DNA from: JBIOJB01 sp044450465
GTDB taxonomy: Bacteria; Chloroflexota; Dormibacteria; Dormibacterales; Dormibacteraceae
NCBI GenBank assembly: GCA_044450465.1
Contig: JBIOJB010000061.1
Span: 1 to 18,701, forward strand
DNA length: 18,701 nucleotides
Direction: 5' to 3'
Of this stretch, positions 1 through 7,432 are shown in pieces. The number at the start of each line of letters is the position of its first letter. Positions within the stretch are counted from its first letter, which is position 1. A program made the position numbers and the translations under genes. The notes under the pieces were generated by a model, which saw only the letters and a program-made list of their open reading frames with translations, was not told where the DNA came from and searched no databases.

Positions 1-78
1 GCTCTCCCTCCGGTATAGGGAAGGGCTTGTCTTAAAGGCCACTCCCGGCGGCGTGGGGAGAATAGAGGACAAAGTTGC

Positions 79-97
79 GGCCGGAGTGAATCCGGCC
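79..97 (-). repeat. Intergenic hairpin H1, isolated copy
   Basis: On the minus strand this reads GGCCGGATTCACTCCGGCC, a perfect 7-bp stem with a 5-nt loop. It is identical to copies at 14326-14344 and 14419-14437. The neighbouring GCGTTGCAC (minus, 101-109) also resembles the GCGTTGTGCACC that precedes the hairpin at 14412. I see no gene in 1-119. Confidence 0.75.
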
Positions 98-119
98 GCC
101 CGTGCAACGCTAGTTTCAT

Positions 120-147
120 GAGAGGGAACGCGGAATGGTTCCCTCTC
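120..147 (-). terminator. Hairpin after msrB, possible terminator
   Basis: GAGAGGGAAC (120-129) and GTTCCCTCTC (138-147) form a perfect 10-bp stem with an 8-nt loop, 21 nt past the msrB stop. There is no T-run, so it may be a factor-dependent terminator, a 3'-end stabiliser or simply a repeat. A related hairpin lies at 2255-2284. Confidence 0.5.
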
Positions 148-168
148 GTCGGAGTAGAGCCGGTGGGC

Positions 169-570
169 TTACTTGGGCTCCAGTTTGATCGACGCCGAGT
201 TGATGCAGTAGCGAAGCCCTGTCGGCTTCGGACCGTCGTCGAAAACGTGGCCGAGGTGGCCCCCGCAGCTTGCGCAGTTGACCTCGGTCCGGACCATGAA
301 GAGGCTGTCGTCAACGGATTCCTCGATCGCCGACGCCTCGGCAGGCGCGTAGAAGCTCGGCCAGCCGCAGTGAGCGTCGAACTTGGTCTCTGACTCGAAG
401 AGCCTGGCTCCGCATCCCGCGCAGAGGTATGCGCCGGGCGTGCGCGTGTCCCAGTACTCGCCGGTGAAGGGTCGCTCGGTGCCTTTCTCCCGGAGGACGT
501 GGTACTGCATCGGGGTCAGGTCGCGCTTCCAGTCCGTCTCGGTCTTGTTGACGCTCGGGCTCTTCTTCAT
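169..570 (-). CDS. msrB: Peptide-methionine (R)-S-oxide reductase MsrB
   Basis: This 133-residue protein is a single SelR/MsrB domain, which reduces methionine-R-sulfoxide in proteins and is recycled by thioredoxin. It is probably cytoplasmic, as there is no signal peptide. Visible features are the two zinc-binding CxxC pairs (C50/C53 and C99/C102), the GWPSF motif at 69-73, the GHLGHVF stretch at 104-110 and the catalytic Cys at C122 in RYCINSAS. The length is normal for a stand-alone MsrB. The ATG at 570 is chosen because the family aligns from about residue 10; an in-frame extension to 696 would run into the divergent gene. It is back to back with the PPOX gene, so the two share a very short control region. 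Confidence 0.95.
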   Translation of the reverse strand: MKKSPSVNKTETDWKRDLTPMQYHVLREKGTERPFTGEYWDTRTPGAYLCAGCGARLFESETKFDAHCGWPSFYAPAEASAIEESVDDSLFMVRTEVNCASCGGHLGHVFDDGPKPTGLRYCINSASIKLEPK

Positions 571-580
571 CTGACCTACT

Positions 581-1015
581 TTGCCACGATCCGCAACCCG
601 CCAAACTACCTTCGTGGAGCCCGTCAGGTTCGGCAGCCATGTTAGATCTCGGCTCCGTAAGGAGATCGTGATCTGGCTCGCGACCAGCGGCCGCAACGGT
701 ACGCCGCACGCGGTTCCTGTGTGGTTCTGGTGGGACGGAACTTCGTTTCTTGTCTATTCCGTTCCGGGTCAGAAGGTGCGCGACGTCGAGGCCAATCCCA
801 ACGTTCAGCTGCACCTCAACACAGATCCCGAAGGCAACGACGTCGTGCGGATCGACGGCCTCGCCCACCTCGCTCGCGACGAGACCCCAGCCTTTCGGGT
901 GCCCGCGTACGTCCGCAAATACCGCACGTACATCAAAGACCTCGGCTGGACTCCCAAGACCTTCTCCGGCGAGTACAGCGTGGCCATTCGCATCTTGCCC
1001 GCTCGCCTTCACTGA
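581..1015 (+). CDS. PPOX-class F420/flavin-dependent oxidoreductase
   Basis: This protein of up to 144 residues has the split-barrel fold signature of the pyridoxamine-5'-phosphate-oxidase-like superfamily: RLRKEIVIWLATSGRNGTPH, then VPVWFWWDG, KVRDVEANPNVQLHL and a DGLAHLA segment. It most resembles the small actinobacterial PPOX class whose members use F420 or flavin; the substrate cannot be told from sequence. The TTG at 581 leaves only 10 nt to the msrB start, while a GTG at 614 (dropping 11 residues) leaves a more normal gap; I cannot decide between them. The LLM-class oxidoreductase follows 26 nt downstream on the same strand, suggesting shared redox-cofactor chemistry. Confidence 0.85.
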   Translation: MPRSATRQTTFVEPVRFGSHVRSRLRKEIVIWLATSGRNGTPHAVPVWFWWDGTSFLVYSVPGQKVRDVEANPNVQLHLNTDPEGNDVVRIDGLAHLARDETPAFRVPAYVRKYRTYIKDLGWTPKTFSGEYSVAIRILPARLH

Positions 1016-1028
1016 CCGCCACGCAGGC

Positions 1029-1034
1029 TAATCT
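1029..1034 (+). promoter_or_regulatory. Candidate -10 box of a leaderless LLM gene
   Basis: TAATCT ends exactly 7 nt before the ATG at 1042, and no Shine-Dalgarno sequence is present. This spacing would put the transcription start at or next to the ATG. The same arrangement recurs at other genes here. Confidence 0.5.
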
Positions 1035-1041
1035 GCCACCC

Positions 1042-1905
1042 ATGACACATCCACTTCGCTTTGGCTTGAAGCTGTCGGGCCAGGACACGACGATCGGAGC
1101 CTTGCGGGCGGTCTGGCAGATCGCGGACGAGGCAGGGTTCGACCACGTTTGGGACTTTGACCATCTGGCCTCCATCGGCGAGGGTGGACCGGACCGGTCG
1201 ATATTCGAAGGCTGGGCACTGCAGGCCGCCATGGCGCAGGCCACCAAGCGAACGCGCATCGGCTGCCTGGTCACCGGCAACACGTACCGCAATCCGGCTC
1301 TGCTGGCCAAGCTCGCGGTGACCGTCGACCACCTGTCTGCCGGTAGGCTCGAGTTCGGTATCGGCGCAGCCTGGGCCGAGATCGAGCATCAGATGTACGG
1401 ATTCGGCGGCCTTGACCATCGAGTGGGGTGGCTCAGCGAATCGCTGCAGATCATCAAGTCGCTCTTCACCGCCGAGCGGACCAACTTCGACGGCCGCTAC
1501 TACCACTTCAAGGACGCGGTCGCCAATCCCAAGCCGATTCAGAAACCGCATCCACCGTTCTGGATCGGGGCTTCCGGGTCCAGTACCCTGAAGCTCGTCG
1601 CCCGCCACGCCAATGTCTGGAACATCGCCGGTGGAGATCCTTCCCGCGTCGAGGAGCTGAGCAAGCTGTTCGAGGAGGCATGCGTGGCGGTGGGCCGGCC
1701 TCAGGCCGAGGTGCGGCGTTCGATTCAATTCGGCTGGGATGGCCGCGATCGAAACGAGCTGCTCGACATGTGCGGGAGGTATCTCGAGCTTGGGGTGACT
1801 GAGCAAGTCATCTACCTGCGAGGAGACGAGCCGGTCGCGCTGGCAACCAAGATCGCGGCGCTGCTGACCGAGATGCGCGCCCTCGACAGGAGAGCGCGAC
1901 CATAG
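1042..1905 (+). CDS. LLM-class F420-dependent oxidoreductase
   Basis: This 287-residue protein belongs to the luciferase-like monooxygenase (TIM-barrel) superfamily. Diagnostic segments are FGLKLSGQ near the start, GFDHVWDFDHL, RIGCLVTGNTYRNPALLAKL, the DHLSAGRLEFGIGAAW signature, and NPKPIQKPHPPFWIGASG followed by a NVWN segment. These match the F420-dependent (Rv1855c-like) branch rather than bacterial luciferase itself, but F420 versus FMN use is inferred from family resemblance. It probably acts in the cytoplasm on an unknown hydride acceptor or donor. The ATG at 1042 fits the family N-terminus and is preceded by a well-placed -10 box. The upstream PPOX gene and downstream dodecin-like gene lie on the same strand. 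Confidence 0.9.
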   Translation: MTHPLRFGLKLSGQDTTIGALRAVWQIADEAGFDHVWDFDHLASIGEGGPDRSIFEGWALQAAMAQATKRTRIGCLVTGNTYRNPALLAKLAVTVDHLSAGRLEFGIGAAWAEIEHQMYGFGGLDHRVGWLSESLQIIKSLFTAERTNFDGRYYHFKDAVANPKPIQKPHPPFWIGASGSSTLKLVARHANVWNIAGGDPSRVEELSKLFEEACVAVGRPQAEVRRSIQFGWDGRDRNELLDMCGRYLELGVTEQVIYLRGDEPVALATKIAALLTEMRALDRRARP

Positions 1906-1980
1906 GTCTCCGTGCCAGCGCGGTCGACAGGGCTACGCGACAATGACGGAGGAAATCAGTTCTTCAGTGAGGAGGTAGCA

Positions 1981-2217
1981 ATGGCTGACAGCGTCTACCG
2001 GGTGACCGAGCTGGTGGGGACCAGCACCACGTCGTGGGAGGCCGCCGCCAAGAGCGCCATCGAAACCGCGTCCAAATCGCTTCGGGACCTGCGGGTGGCA
2101 GAGGTTGTGCGACAGGACCTGACCATCGACAAAGGCAAGGTGGCGACCTATCGGGTGAGGCTGAATGTTTCGTTCAAGTACGAGGGCTCGCCGGCCAGGA
2201 CGCGCTCCCGAAAGTAA
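1981..2217 (+). CDS. Dodecin family protein, flavin-site variant
   Basis: This 78-residue protein has the dodecin layout: VYRVTELVGTS, a helix (about 18-36), then two strands ending in VRLNVSFKYEG. Classical dodecins form dodecamers that store or buffer flavins, using a Trp in the LDWFEV segment to stack on the isoalloxazine ring. Here that segment is LRVAEV (37-42), so the Trp position is V39. The fold call is firm; flavin binding is doubtful. Translation starts at the ATG at 1981 behind a strong GGAGG at 1971-1975, in contrast to its leaderless neighbour. It lies 75 nt after the LLM gene, so it may have its own promoter or be co-transcribed. Confidence 0.88.
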   Translation: MADSVYRVTELVGTSTTSWEAAAKSAIETASKSLRDLRVAEVVRQDLTIDKGKVATYRVRLNVSFKYEGSPARTRSRK

Positions 2218-2254
2218 CGACCGGGGAAGCTGAAGTCCAAAGAACCCAGTGACC

Positions 2255-2284
2255 GGAGAGGGAACCGGGCGCGGCTCCCTCTCC
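2255..2284. terminator. Hairpin between convergent dodecin and pncA
   Basis: GGAGAGGGA (2255-2263) pairs perfectly with TCCCTCTCC (2276-2284), with further CC/GG pairing inside. It sits 37 nt after the dodecin stop and just before the pncA stop (read on minus), so it could end both transcripts. There is no T-run. It shares GAGAGGGAA with the hairpin at 120-147. Confidence 0.5.
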
Positions 2285-2288
2285 TGTA

Positions 2289-2870
2289 TCAGGGCGCCGT
2301 GGCCGTCTGCAGCGTGCAGCCCGCGGCCAGCATCGCCTCGATCGCCTTCAACCCGGTTGCTTCGGTGACCGCTGCGCACAGGTTGACCAGGAGCCGGACC
2401 GGAAGGCCATGGTTCCGCGCGTCGAGCGCGCTGGCGCACACGCAGTAGTCGGTCGGAATCCCGCAGATGTCGAGGTGGTCGATGCGCGCCTCCTTCAGGA
2501 CGTCGATCAGCGGGTGACCGCGGGGGTCGAGGGCTTCGAAGGCCGAGTAGGCGGCGCCGTTCCGGCCCTTGCTGACAACGACCTGGATGAACTTCTCTCG
2601 CACCAGGTTGGCGATCGGCGGACTGAACGCTGCACCAGGCGTGCCGACCACGCAATGTGGAGGCCAGGACGTTTGATAGTTTGGCTGGGCCGAGAAGTGG
2701 TCCCCCGCTTCCTCGTGGTAGTCGCGTGAGGCGACTATCAGCTGGTACTCGGTGCGGAAGTGGCGGATGTGTCGTGCCACCTGGGCCGCTACATGAAGGC
2801 CGTCTGGGACCGGAAGGCTGCCACCGATGAAGTCGACCTGCAAGTCGACCGCGAGCAGCGCGTTCCGCAT
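2289..2870 (-). CDS. pncA: Nicotinamidase (isochorismatase family)
   Basis: This 193-residue cysteine hydrolase is predicted to convert nicotinamide to nicotinate in NAD salvage. The catalytic triad is visible as D9 (AVDLQVDF), K101 (VSKGRNG) and C143 (GIPTDYCV). The metal ligands D50, H52, H58 and H72 have the same relative spacing as D49/H51/H57/H71 of mycobacterial PncA, which separates it from generic isochorismatases. The start is set at the ATG at 2870: a GAGG lies 7 nt upstream, whereas the in-frame TTG at 2876 would almost touch that GAGG. The gene is divergent from the thiolase, with 48 nt between starts. The pyrazinamidase side activity known for the family is possible. Confidence 0.92.
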   Translation of the reverse strand: MRNALLAVDLQVDFIGGSLPVPDGLHVAAQVARHIRHFRTEYQLIVASRDYHEEAGDHFSAQPNYQTSWPPHCVVGTPGAAFSPPIANLVREKFIQVVVSKGRNGAAYSAFEALDPRGHPLIDVLKEARIDHLDICGIPTDYCVCASALDARNHGLPVRLLVNLCAAVTEATGLKAIEAMLAAGCTLQTATAP

Positions 2871-2905
2871 GCCCAATCCTCACTTCCCACGCCGGGTGGG
2901 TTAAT

Positions 2906-2911
2906 TAGACT
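2906..2911 (+). promoter_or_regulatory. Candidate -10 box of a leaderless thiolase gene
   Basis: TAGACT ends 7 nt before the GTG at 2919 and no ribosome binding site precedes that GTG. It lies inside the 48-nt gap shared with the divergent pncA gene. Confidence 0.5.
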
Positions 2912-2918
2912 GGCCTCT

Positions 2919-4097
2919 GTGAGCACCGTGATAGTAGCTGGCGCGCGCACCCCTTTTGGAAAATTCGGCGGGGCTTTCAAGGATCTGCCGGCAACGAGCC
3001 TGGGCGCGAGCGCCATTCGAGCTGCAGTCGCGCGCTCGGGCATCAAGGGCTCGGACGTCGACTACGTGATCATGGGCCAGGTCCTGCAAGCGGGAGCGGG
3101 ACAGATCACAGCCCGGCAGGCGGCGATCGGAGCGGGGATCCCGCAGGAGGTGCCAGCCATCACGATCAACAAGGTTTGCCTGTCGGGCCTCAACGCCATC
3201 GCACTCGCCGACCAGCTGATCCGCGCGGGCGAGGTCGAGGTCGTGGTCGCGGGTGGGATGGAATCCATGTCCGAAGCGCCTTACCTCGTGCCGAAGGCGC
3301 GGTTCGGGGCCCGAATGGGCAACAGCGAGATGATCGACTCGATGGTTCATGACGGGCTCTGGTCGACGTTCACCGGGCAGCACATGGGAACGAGCTCGGA
3401 CGACGTCAACCGCGAGCTCGAGCTGAGTCGCGAGGAGCAGGATGCGTGGGCCGCGCGCTCGCACCAGCGCGCCGAGCGAGCGTGGGCAAACGGTGAAATG
3501 GAGGCCGAAGTGGCCGCCGTTACGATTGCCCAAAAGCGTGGTGAGGCGGTGATCGTGGAGCGTGACGAAGGGGTGCGGCCCGGGACGACGGCCGAGTCGC
3601 TGGGCAAGCTCGCCCCCGCGTTCAGCAAAGATGGAACCATTACGGCGGGCAATGCGTCGCAGATCTCCGACGGCGCGGCGGCAGTGGTCGTCATGTCGAA
3701 GGAGAGAGCCCGCAAGCTAGGCATCGAGCCGCTGGTCGAGATCGTGGCGCACGGCATGAGCGCCGACCGTTTCGCCTGGCTGCACACCGTTCCCGCGCTC
3801 GCCCTGAGTCGCGCGCTCGACAAGGCTGGGCTCAAGGCAAAAGACCTCGACCTGGTTGAGATCAACGAGGCATTTGCGGCCGTGGCCTTGAATGCAAGCC
3901 GCATGCTCGAGCTCGACGAGGAACGGGTTAACGTCAATGGTGGCGCTGTCGCGATCGGTCACCCGATTGGCGCAAGTGGCGCTCGGCTGGTGCTCACCGT
4001 CGCCACGACGCTGAAGCGCTGCGGCCTGAGAACCGGCGCGGCGGCGCTATGCGGCGGCGGTGGCCAGGGCGACGCGTTGATAGTCCAGCGCCCCTGA
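2919..4097 (+). CDS. Acetyl-CoA C-acetyltransferase (thiolase)
   Basis: This 392-residue type II thiolase condenses two acetyl-CoA or cleaves acetoacetyl-CoA. The nucleophile is C87 in NKVCLSG, the NEAFA loop is present, the catalytic His is H348 in GHPIGASG, and the second Cys is C378 in LCGGGGQG; the last two match the numbering of the Zoogloea enzyme. Length and N-terminus (VIVAGARTPFGKFGG) are standard, supporting the GTG at 2919. In-frame sequence before it overlaps pncA and lacks thiolase character. No partner gene for polyhydroxybutyrate or butyrate synthesis is nearby, so the pathway (ketogenesis, PHB, mevalonate or fatty-acid breakdown) is open. Confidence 0.93.
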   Translation: MSTVIVAGARTPFGKFGGAFKDLPATSLGASAIRAAVARSGIKGSDVDYVIMGQVLQAGAGQITARQAAIGAGIPQEVPAITINKVCLSGLNAIALADQLIRAGEVEVVVAGGMESMSEAPYLVPKARFGARMGNSEMIDSMVHDGLWSTFTGQHMGTSSDDVNRELELSREEQDAWAARSHQRAERAWANGEMEAEVAAVTIAQKRGEAVIVERDEGVRPGTTAESLGKLAPAFSKDGTITAGNASQISDGAAAVVVMSKERARKLGIEPLVEIVAHGMSADRFAWLHTVPALALSRALDKAGLKAKDLDLVEINEAFAAVALNASRMLELDEERVNVNGGAVAIGHPIGASGARLVLTVATTLKRCGLRTGAAALCGGGGQGDALIVQRP

Positions 4098-4143
4098 TGG
4101 AGTTGCGCCCGCTTCGCCTCACAACGGCCGGAGACCAACCCAG

Positions 4144-6084
4144 GTGACCCGCAAGACCGCGCCCTACGGATCGTGGGCTTCGCCGATCACCCCTGAGCTG
4201 ATGCTCAGAGGCAGCGTCCAGCTGCGAAACATGATGTTGCGGTGGGACGGTGACGTCCTCTACTGGTCCGAGCTGCGGCCGACGGAAGCTGGGCGCATGG
4301 TCGTGTGCCGGCGATCCGCCGACGGGACGATCGCCGACGTTACGCCGCCGGGGTTCAATGCGCGGACCCGCGCACACGAATATGGAGGCGGCCATTTCGC
4401 CGTTCGTGGCGGAACCGTCTGGTTCACCAACTACGCCGACCAGTGCCTCTACCGCCAGGATCCGGACGGAGCGCCTCGGGCGATTTCGCCCGAAGGGGAC
4501 ATCCGCCACGCCGACATGGAGATCGACCAGCGGCGAAACCTGCTCTATGCCGTGCGAGAGGATCACGCGCGCGATGGCCAGGAGGCGGTCAACACGATCG
4601 TTGCACTCGATTTGCACGGCGAATCGCCGGCCTTCACGATTGCATCGGGCAACGACTTCTACTCGTCGCCGCGGCTGAGCCCGGACGGAGGCCGTCTTGC
4701 CTGGACGACCTGGAATCACCCGAACATGCCGTGGGACGGCACTGAGCTTTGGGTCGGCGAGCTGGCGCGCAATGGCCATGTGGTCTCGTCCCGCAAGGTG
4801 GCGGGTGGCCCAGCCGAGTCCATTCTCCAGCCCGAGTGGTCGCCGGACGGGCGCCTCTACTTCCTGTCAGACCGGACCGACTGGTGGAATCTCTACCGCC
4901 TGGCCGGCGACCACGACGAGGCGGTTTTGCCGCGAGAGGCCGAGTTCGGCGCCCCCCAGTGGCAGTTCGGCATGCGCTTTTTCGACTTTGTCGGTCCAGG
5001 CCAGATCGTTTGCGTTTGGTCGGAAGCCGGCGCTGCGAAGTTGGGCTGCATCGACCTCGAGACAGGGGCGCTTAATCAGCTCGAGCTCCTCTATTCAGCG
5101 CTGGCCTGCGTGCAGTCGACTCGAGGAAAGGTGGCCGTGTTCGCAGCTTCGCCTTCTCTTGCCGAGCGGGTGCTGACGGTCGAGCTGGCATCAGGCGCGC
5201 AGGAGGTCGTGAAGGTCTCCAACCCTGCGCACATCGACCCTGGCTATCTGAGCCTGCCCAAAGCAATCGACTTCCCAACGACGGGAGGTGTGCGGGCCCA
5301 CGCCGTTTACTACCCGCCGAAGAACAAGGACTTCGAAGCGCCGGCAGCGGAGAAACCGCCGCTGATGGTGCGCTGTCATGGCGGACCGACCGGGACTGCC
5401 GGCCCGGTCTATCCGTTCGAGTATCAGTACTGGACGAGCCGCGGCTTCGCGATCGTCGACGTCAACTACGGGGGCTCGGCGGGCTTTGGCCGTGCCTACC
5501 GAACCCGCTTGAACGGCAACTGGGGCGTGGTCGACGTCGATGACTGCATCAACGCCGCGCGGCATATCGTCGAGCAAGGGCTCGCCGACGGCGAACGCGT
5601 CTCGATCACGGGCGGTTCGGCTGGCGGGTTCACCGTGCTGCTTTCGATCACGAAGCACGAGTTCTACGCGGCGGGCGCGAGCCACTACGGTGTGGGGGAT
5701 CTCGAGCGGTTCACCAAGGAAACGCACAAGTTCGAATCGCGCTACATCGACACGCTGGTAGGTCCGTATCCGGAGCGCGCAGATCTATATCGAGATCGCT
5801 CGGCCATCAATTTCGCCGATCGGCTCAGCTGCCCGGTCGTGCTCTTCCAGGGCCTGGAGGACAAGGTGGTCCCGCCCAGCCAGGCGGAGGAATTCGTCGC
5901 GGTGTGCAACGAGAAGAAGCTGCCGTACGCGTACGTTCCCTTCGAGGGCGAGCAGCACGGGTTCCGACGTGAGAAGAACATCCGCCGGTCGATCGAAGGC
6001 GAGATGTACTTTCTCGCCCGGATATTCGGCTTCAGCCCGGCTGATCACATCGAGCCGGTCGAGATCCGCAACCTCAACCCCTGA
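4144..6084 (+). CDS. S9 family prolyl oligopeptidase-type peptidase
   Basis: This 646-residue protein has an N-terminal beta-propeller (about 1-370, with repeated SPDG-type blades such as LSPDGGRLAW and WSPDGRLYF) and a C-terminal alpha/beta-hydrolase domain. The Ser-Asp-His triad is S492 in GGSAGG, D573 in GLEDKVVPP and H605 in GEQHGFR. It resembles dipeptidyl aminopeptidase/acylaminoacyl-peptidase-like S9 enzymes, which cleave short peptides. No signal peptide is seen, so it is probably cytoplasmic. The start is GTG at 4144, giving TAPYGSWASPITPE, the usual family opening; a GGAG lies 10 nt upstream, a long spacing. The gene follows the thiolase by 46 nt and may be co-transcribed, though no functional link is evident. 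Confidence 0.93.
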   Translation: MTRKTAPYGSWASPITPELMLRGSVQLRNMMLRWDGDVLYWSELRPTEAGRMVVCRRSADGTIADVTPPGFNARTRAHEYGGGHFAVRGGTVWFTNYADQCLYRQDPDGAPRAISPEGDIRHADMEIDQRRNLLYAVREDHARDGQEAVNTIVALDLHGESPAFTIASGNDFYSSPRLSPDGGRLAWTTWNHPNMPWDGTELWVGELARNGHVVSSRKVAGGPAESILQPEWSPDGRLYFLSDRTDWWNLYRLAGDHDEAVLPREAEFGAPQWQFGMRFFDFVGPGQIVCVWSEAGAAKLGCIDLETGALNQLELLYSALACVQSTRGKVAVFAASPSLAERVLTVELASGAQEVVKVSNPAHIDPGYLSLPKAIDFPTTGGVRAHAVYYPPKNKDFEAPAAEKPPLMVRCHGGPTGTAGPVYPFEYQYWTSRGFAIVDVNYGGSAGFGRAYRTRLNGNWGVVDVDDCINAARHIVEQGLADGERVSITGGSAGGFTVLLSITKHEFYAAGASHYGVGDLERFTKETHKFESRYIDTLVGPYPERADLYRDRSAINFADRLSCPVVLFQGLEDKVVPPSQAEEFVAVCNEKKLPYAYVPFEGEQHGFRREKNIRRSIEGEMYFLARIFGFSPADHIEPVEIRNLNP

Positions 6085-6152
6085 GTGTCGCAAGAGGAAA
6101 AAGCCGCCCCGCACCTCGCGCGACGTCCCTGGGCTTATCGTTTCCGCCTGGC

Positions 6153-6235
6153 GTCGGCGTGGCGGAATGGCAGACGCGCCAGCCTTAGGAGCTGGTGCCC
6201 GAAAGGGCGTGGAGGTTCAAATCCTCTCGCCGACA
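6153..6235 (+). tRNA. tRNA-Leu (anticodon UAG)
   Basis: The acceptor stem GTCGGCG (6153-6159) pairs with CGCCGAC (6228-6234), with A6235 as discriminator. The anticodon stem CCAGC/GCTGG encloses loop CTTAGGA with anticodon TAG at 6186-6188. A long variable arm (GCCC/GGGC) marks a class II tRNA, and the T arm is GAGG/CCTC around TTCAAAT. CCA is not encoded. Confidence 0.96.
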
Positions 6236-6377
6236 CTCCGTATGAGAGGGAATCCGGTTTGATGGGCAGAATTGACCGGTCCTGCCTCCCAGACGGGCGT
6301 CCGGAGGCGATTTCGAACCCCCGGAGGAGCTTTGCGAGGGCCCCGGTTCTGGGCTCGTAGCCTAAAGTTCAAGGTTC
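6236..6377 (+). other. Gap between tRNA-Leu and pseudokinase gene
   Basis: ATGAGAGGGAA at 6242-6252 matches the left arm of the hairpin at 120-147, but its right arm is missing. GCCTCC (6284-6289) and GGAGGC (6303-6308) form a stem that can extend inward through GAC/GTC. TAAAGT at 6363-6368 ends 9 nt before the GTG start of the next gene and could be its -10 box. No small gene is convincing. Confidence 0.4.
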
Positions 6378-7400
6378 GTGGCAGAAGAAAGCCCGCACAG
6401 CAATGGCTCCCGGCCCAATGGCGAGAGCAATGGGCATCTGAGCGTCGGCGGCTATCGCATGCTTCGCGAGCTGGAGACGGACAGCCTTGGTTCGGTTTAC
6501 GAAGCCGAGCATCCAAGGCTCCACCGGCGCGTCGCGGTGCGGACGATCGACGCCGGCCTGGCACGTGACGTCAGCTTCTCGCGGCGATTCCTTTTAGAGC
6601 TGCGTTCATATACGGCGCTCGAGCACCAGGCCATCCCGCGCCTGTACGAGCTGGCGTACGACGGCGAACGGCCCTACCTCGTCACGGAGATGATCCCCGG
6701 CAAGACCATGGCCGAGGTGCTGGGGGACGGCGTGCGTTACGAGCCGCGTGGAATCGTCGCGCTGTTCCGACCGATCGCCAGCGCTCTCGACTACGCGCAC
6801 TCTCGGGCGACCGTGCATCGAGATCTCAAGCCGGCCAATATCCTGCTCGCCGACGACGGTCGGACCATGCTCACGGGTTTCGGTCTCGGCACCGTCGCTT
6901 CGTTCAACCACGGTCCCAACGCAAATGGCGGTTCAGTGGCGCCGGATTATGTGGCGCCCGAACGGCTGGTCGGTAAGGAGATCGACGGCCGCACCGACGT
7001 CTACTCGCTGGCGGCGATCATCTTCGAGGCGGTGACGGGCCAGCGGCCCTTCTCTTCGAAGAGTTGGATCGAGACTCTCAGCCGCCGTCTGTACGAGCCG
7101 CCGCCCAGCGTGCGCGATGTGGTGCCGGACCTGCCGGAGGCTTTTGCCGGAGTGCTGAAGAAGGCGATGGATCGCGATCCCAACCTGCGGCCGGCCACAG
7201 CCGGTCAGCTGCTGGACGAGCTCGACGGCACCCTGCACCCCGTAGATGAACCGGGCGCCGGGGTGCATTGGCTTCAGCCGTTCCTGCATCGGGGAAGCAT
7301 CGGCCTCGTGGTTGTGCTGCTCGTGGTGGTCGGAATCTCGCTGGCGACCTGGATGCTTGCTGGCTCAGGCCTTGCGTTTGCACTCCACCTGTTTCGCTAG
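6378..7400 (+). CDS. Membrane-anchored Ser/Thr protein kinase homologue, predicted pseudokinase
   Basis: This 340-residue protein has a kinase-fold domain (about 27-275) and one C-terminal transmembrane helix (about 308-328), with only a short tail outside and no PASTA or other sensor domain. HRDLKPAN is intact (D149, K151, N154), as is the APE motif (E195). Three ATP-handling motifs are broken: the Gly-rich loop reads ETDSLGSVY, the VAIK Lys is R55 (VAVRT), and the DFG Asp is G167 (GFG). Known pseudokinases with such losses act as scaffolds or allosteric partners; that role is inferred here. The GTG at 6378 is the first start after an in-frame TAA at 6363. The gene is convergent with the FecR operon. 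Confidence 0.85.
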   Translation: MAEESPHSNGSRPNGESNGHLSVGGYRMLRELETDSLGSVYEAEHPRLHRRVAVRTIDAGLARDVSFSRRFLLELRSYTALEHQAIPRLYELAYDGERPYLVTEMIPGKTMAEVLGDGVRYEPRGIVALFRPIASALDYAHSRATVHRDLKPANILLADDGRTMLTGFGLGTVASFNHGPNANGGSVAPDYVAPERLVGKEIDGRTDVYSLAAIIFEAVTGQRPFSSKSWIETLSRRLYEPPPSVRDVVPDLPEAFAGVLKKAMDRDPNLRPATAGQLLDELDGTLHPVDEPGAGVHWLQPFLHRGSIGLVVVLLVVVGISLATWMLAGSGLAFALHLFR

Positions 7401-7407
7401 AGGATCC

Positions 7408-7432
7408 GAACCGACCAAACCGCCATCGGTTC
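7408..7432. terminator. Hairpin between convergent pseudokinase and FecR gene
   Basis: GAACCGA (7408-7414) and TCGGTTC (7426-7432) are a perfect 7-bp inverted repeat with an 11-nt loop, filling the 30-nt gap between two convergent stops and touching the FecR stop codon. It could act in both directions. No T-run is seen. Confidence 0.45.

Noticed and set aside
311..1012. Long antisense reading frame on minus over the PPOX gene
   Set aside because: It shows no family features and covers two clearly recognised genes; long antisense frames are expected in GC-rich DNA.
1009..1806. 265-codon antisense frame over the LLM oxidoreductase
   Set aside because: The sense frame is an unmistakable LLM protein; the antisense product is low in recognisable structure.
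2871..2876. TTG at 2876 as pncA start
   Set aside because: It would lie almost on top of the GAGG ribosome binding site; the ATG at 2870 has correct spacing.
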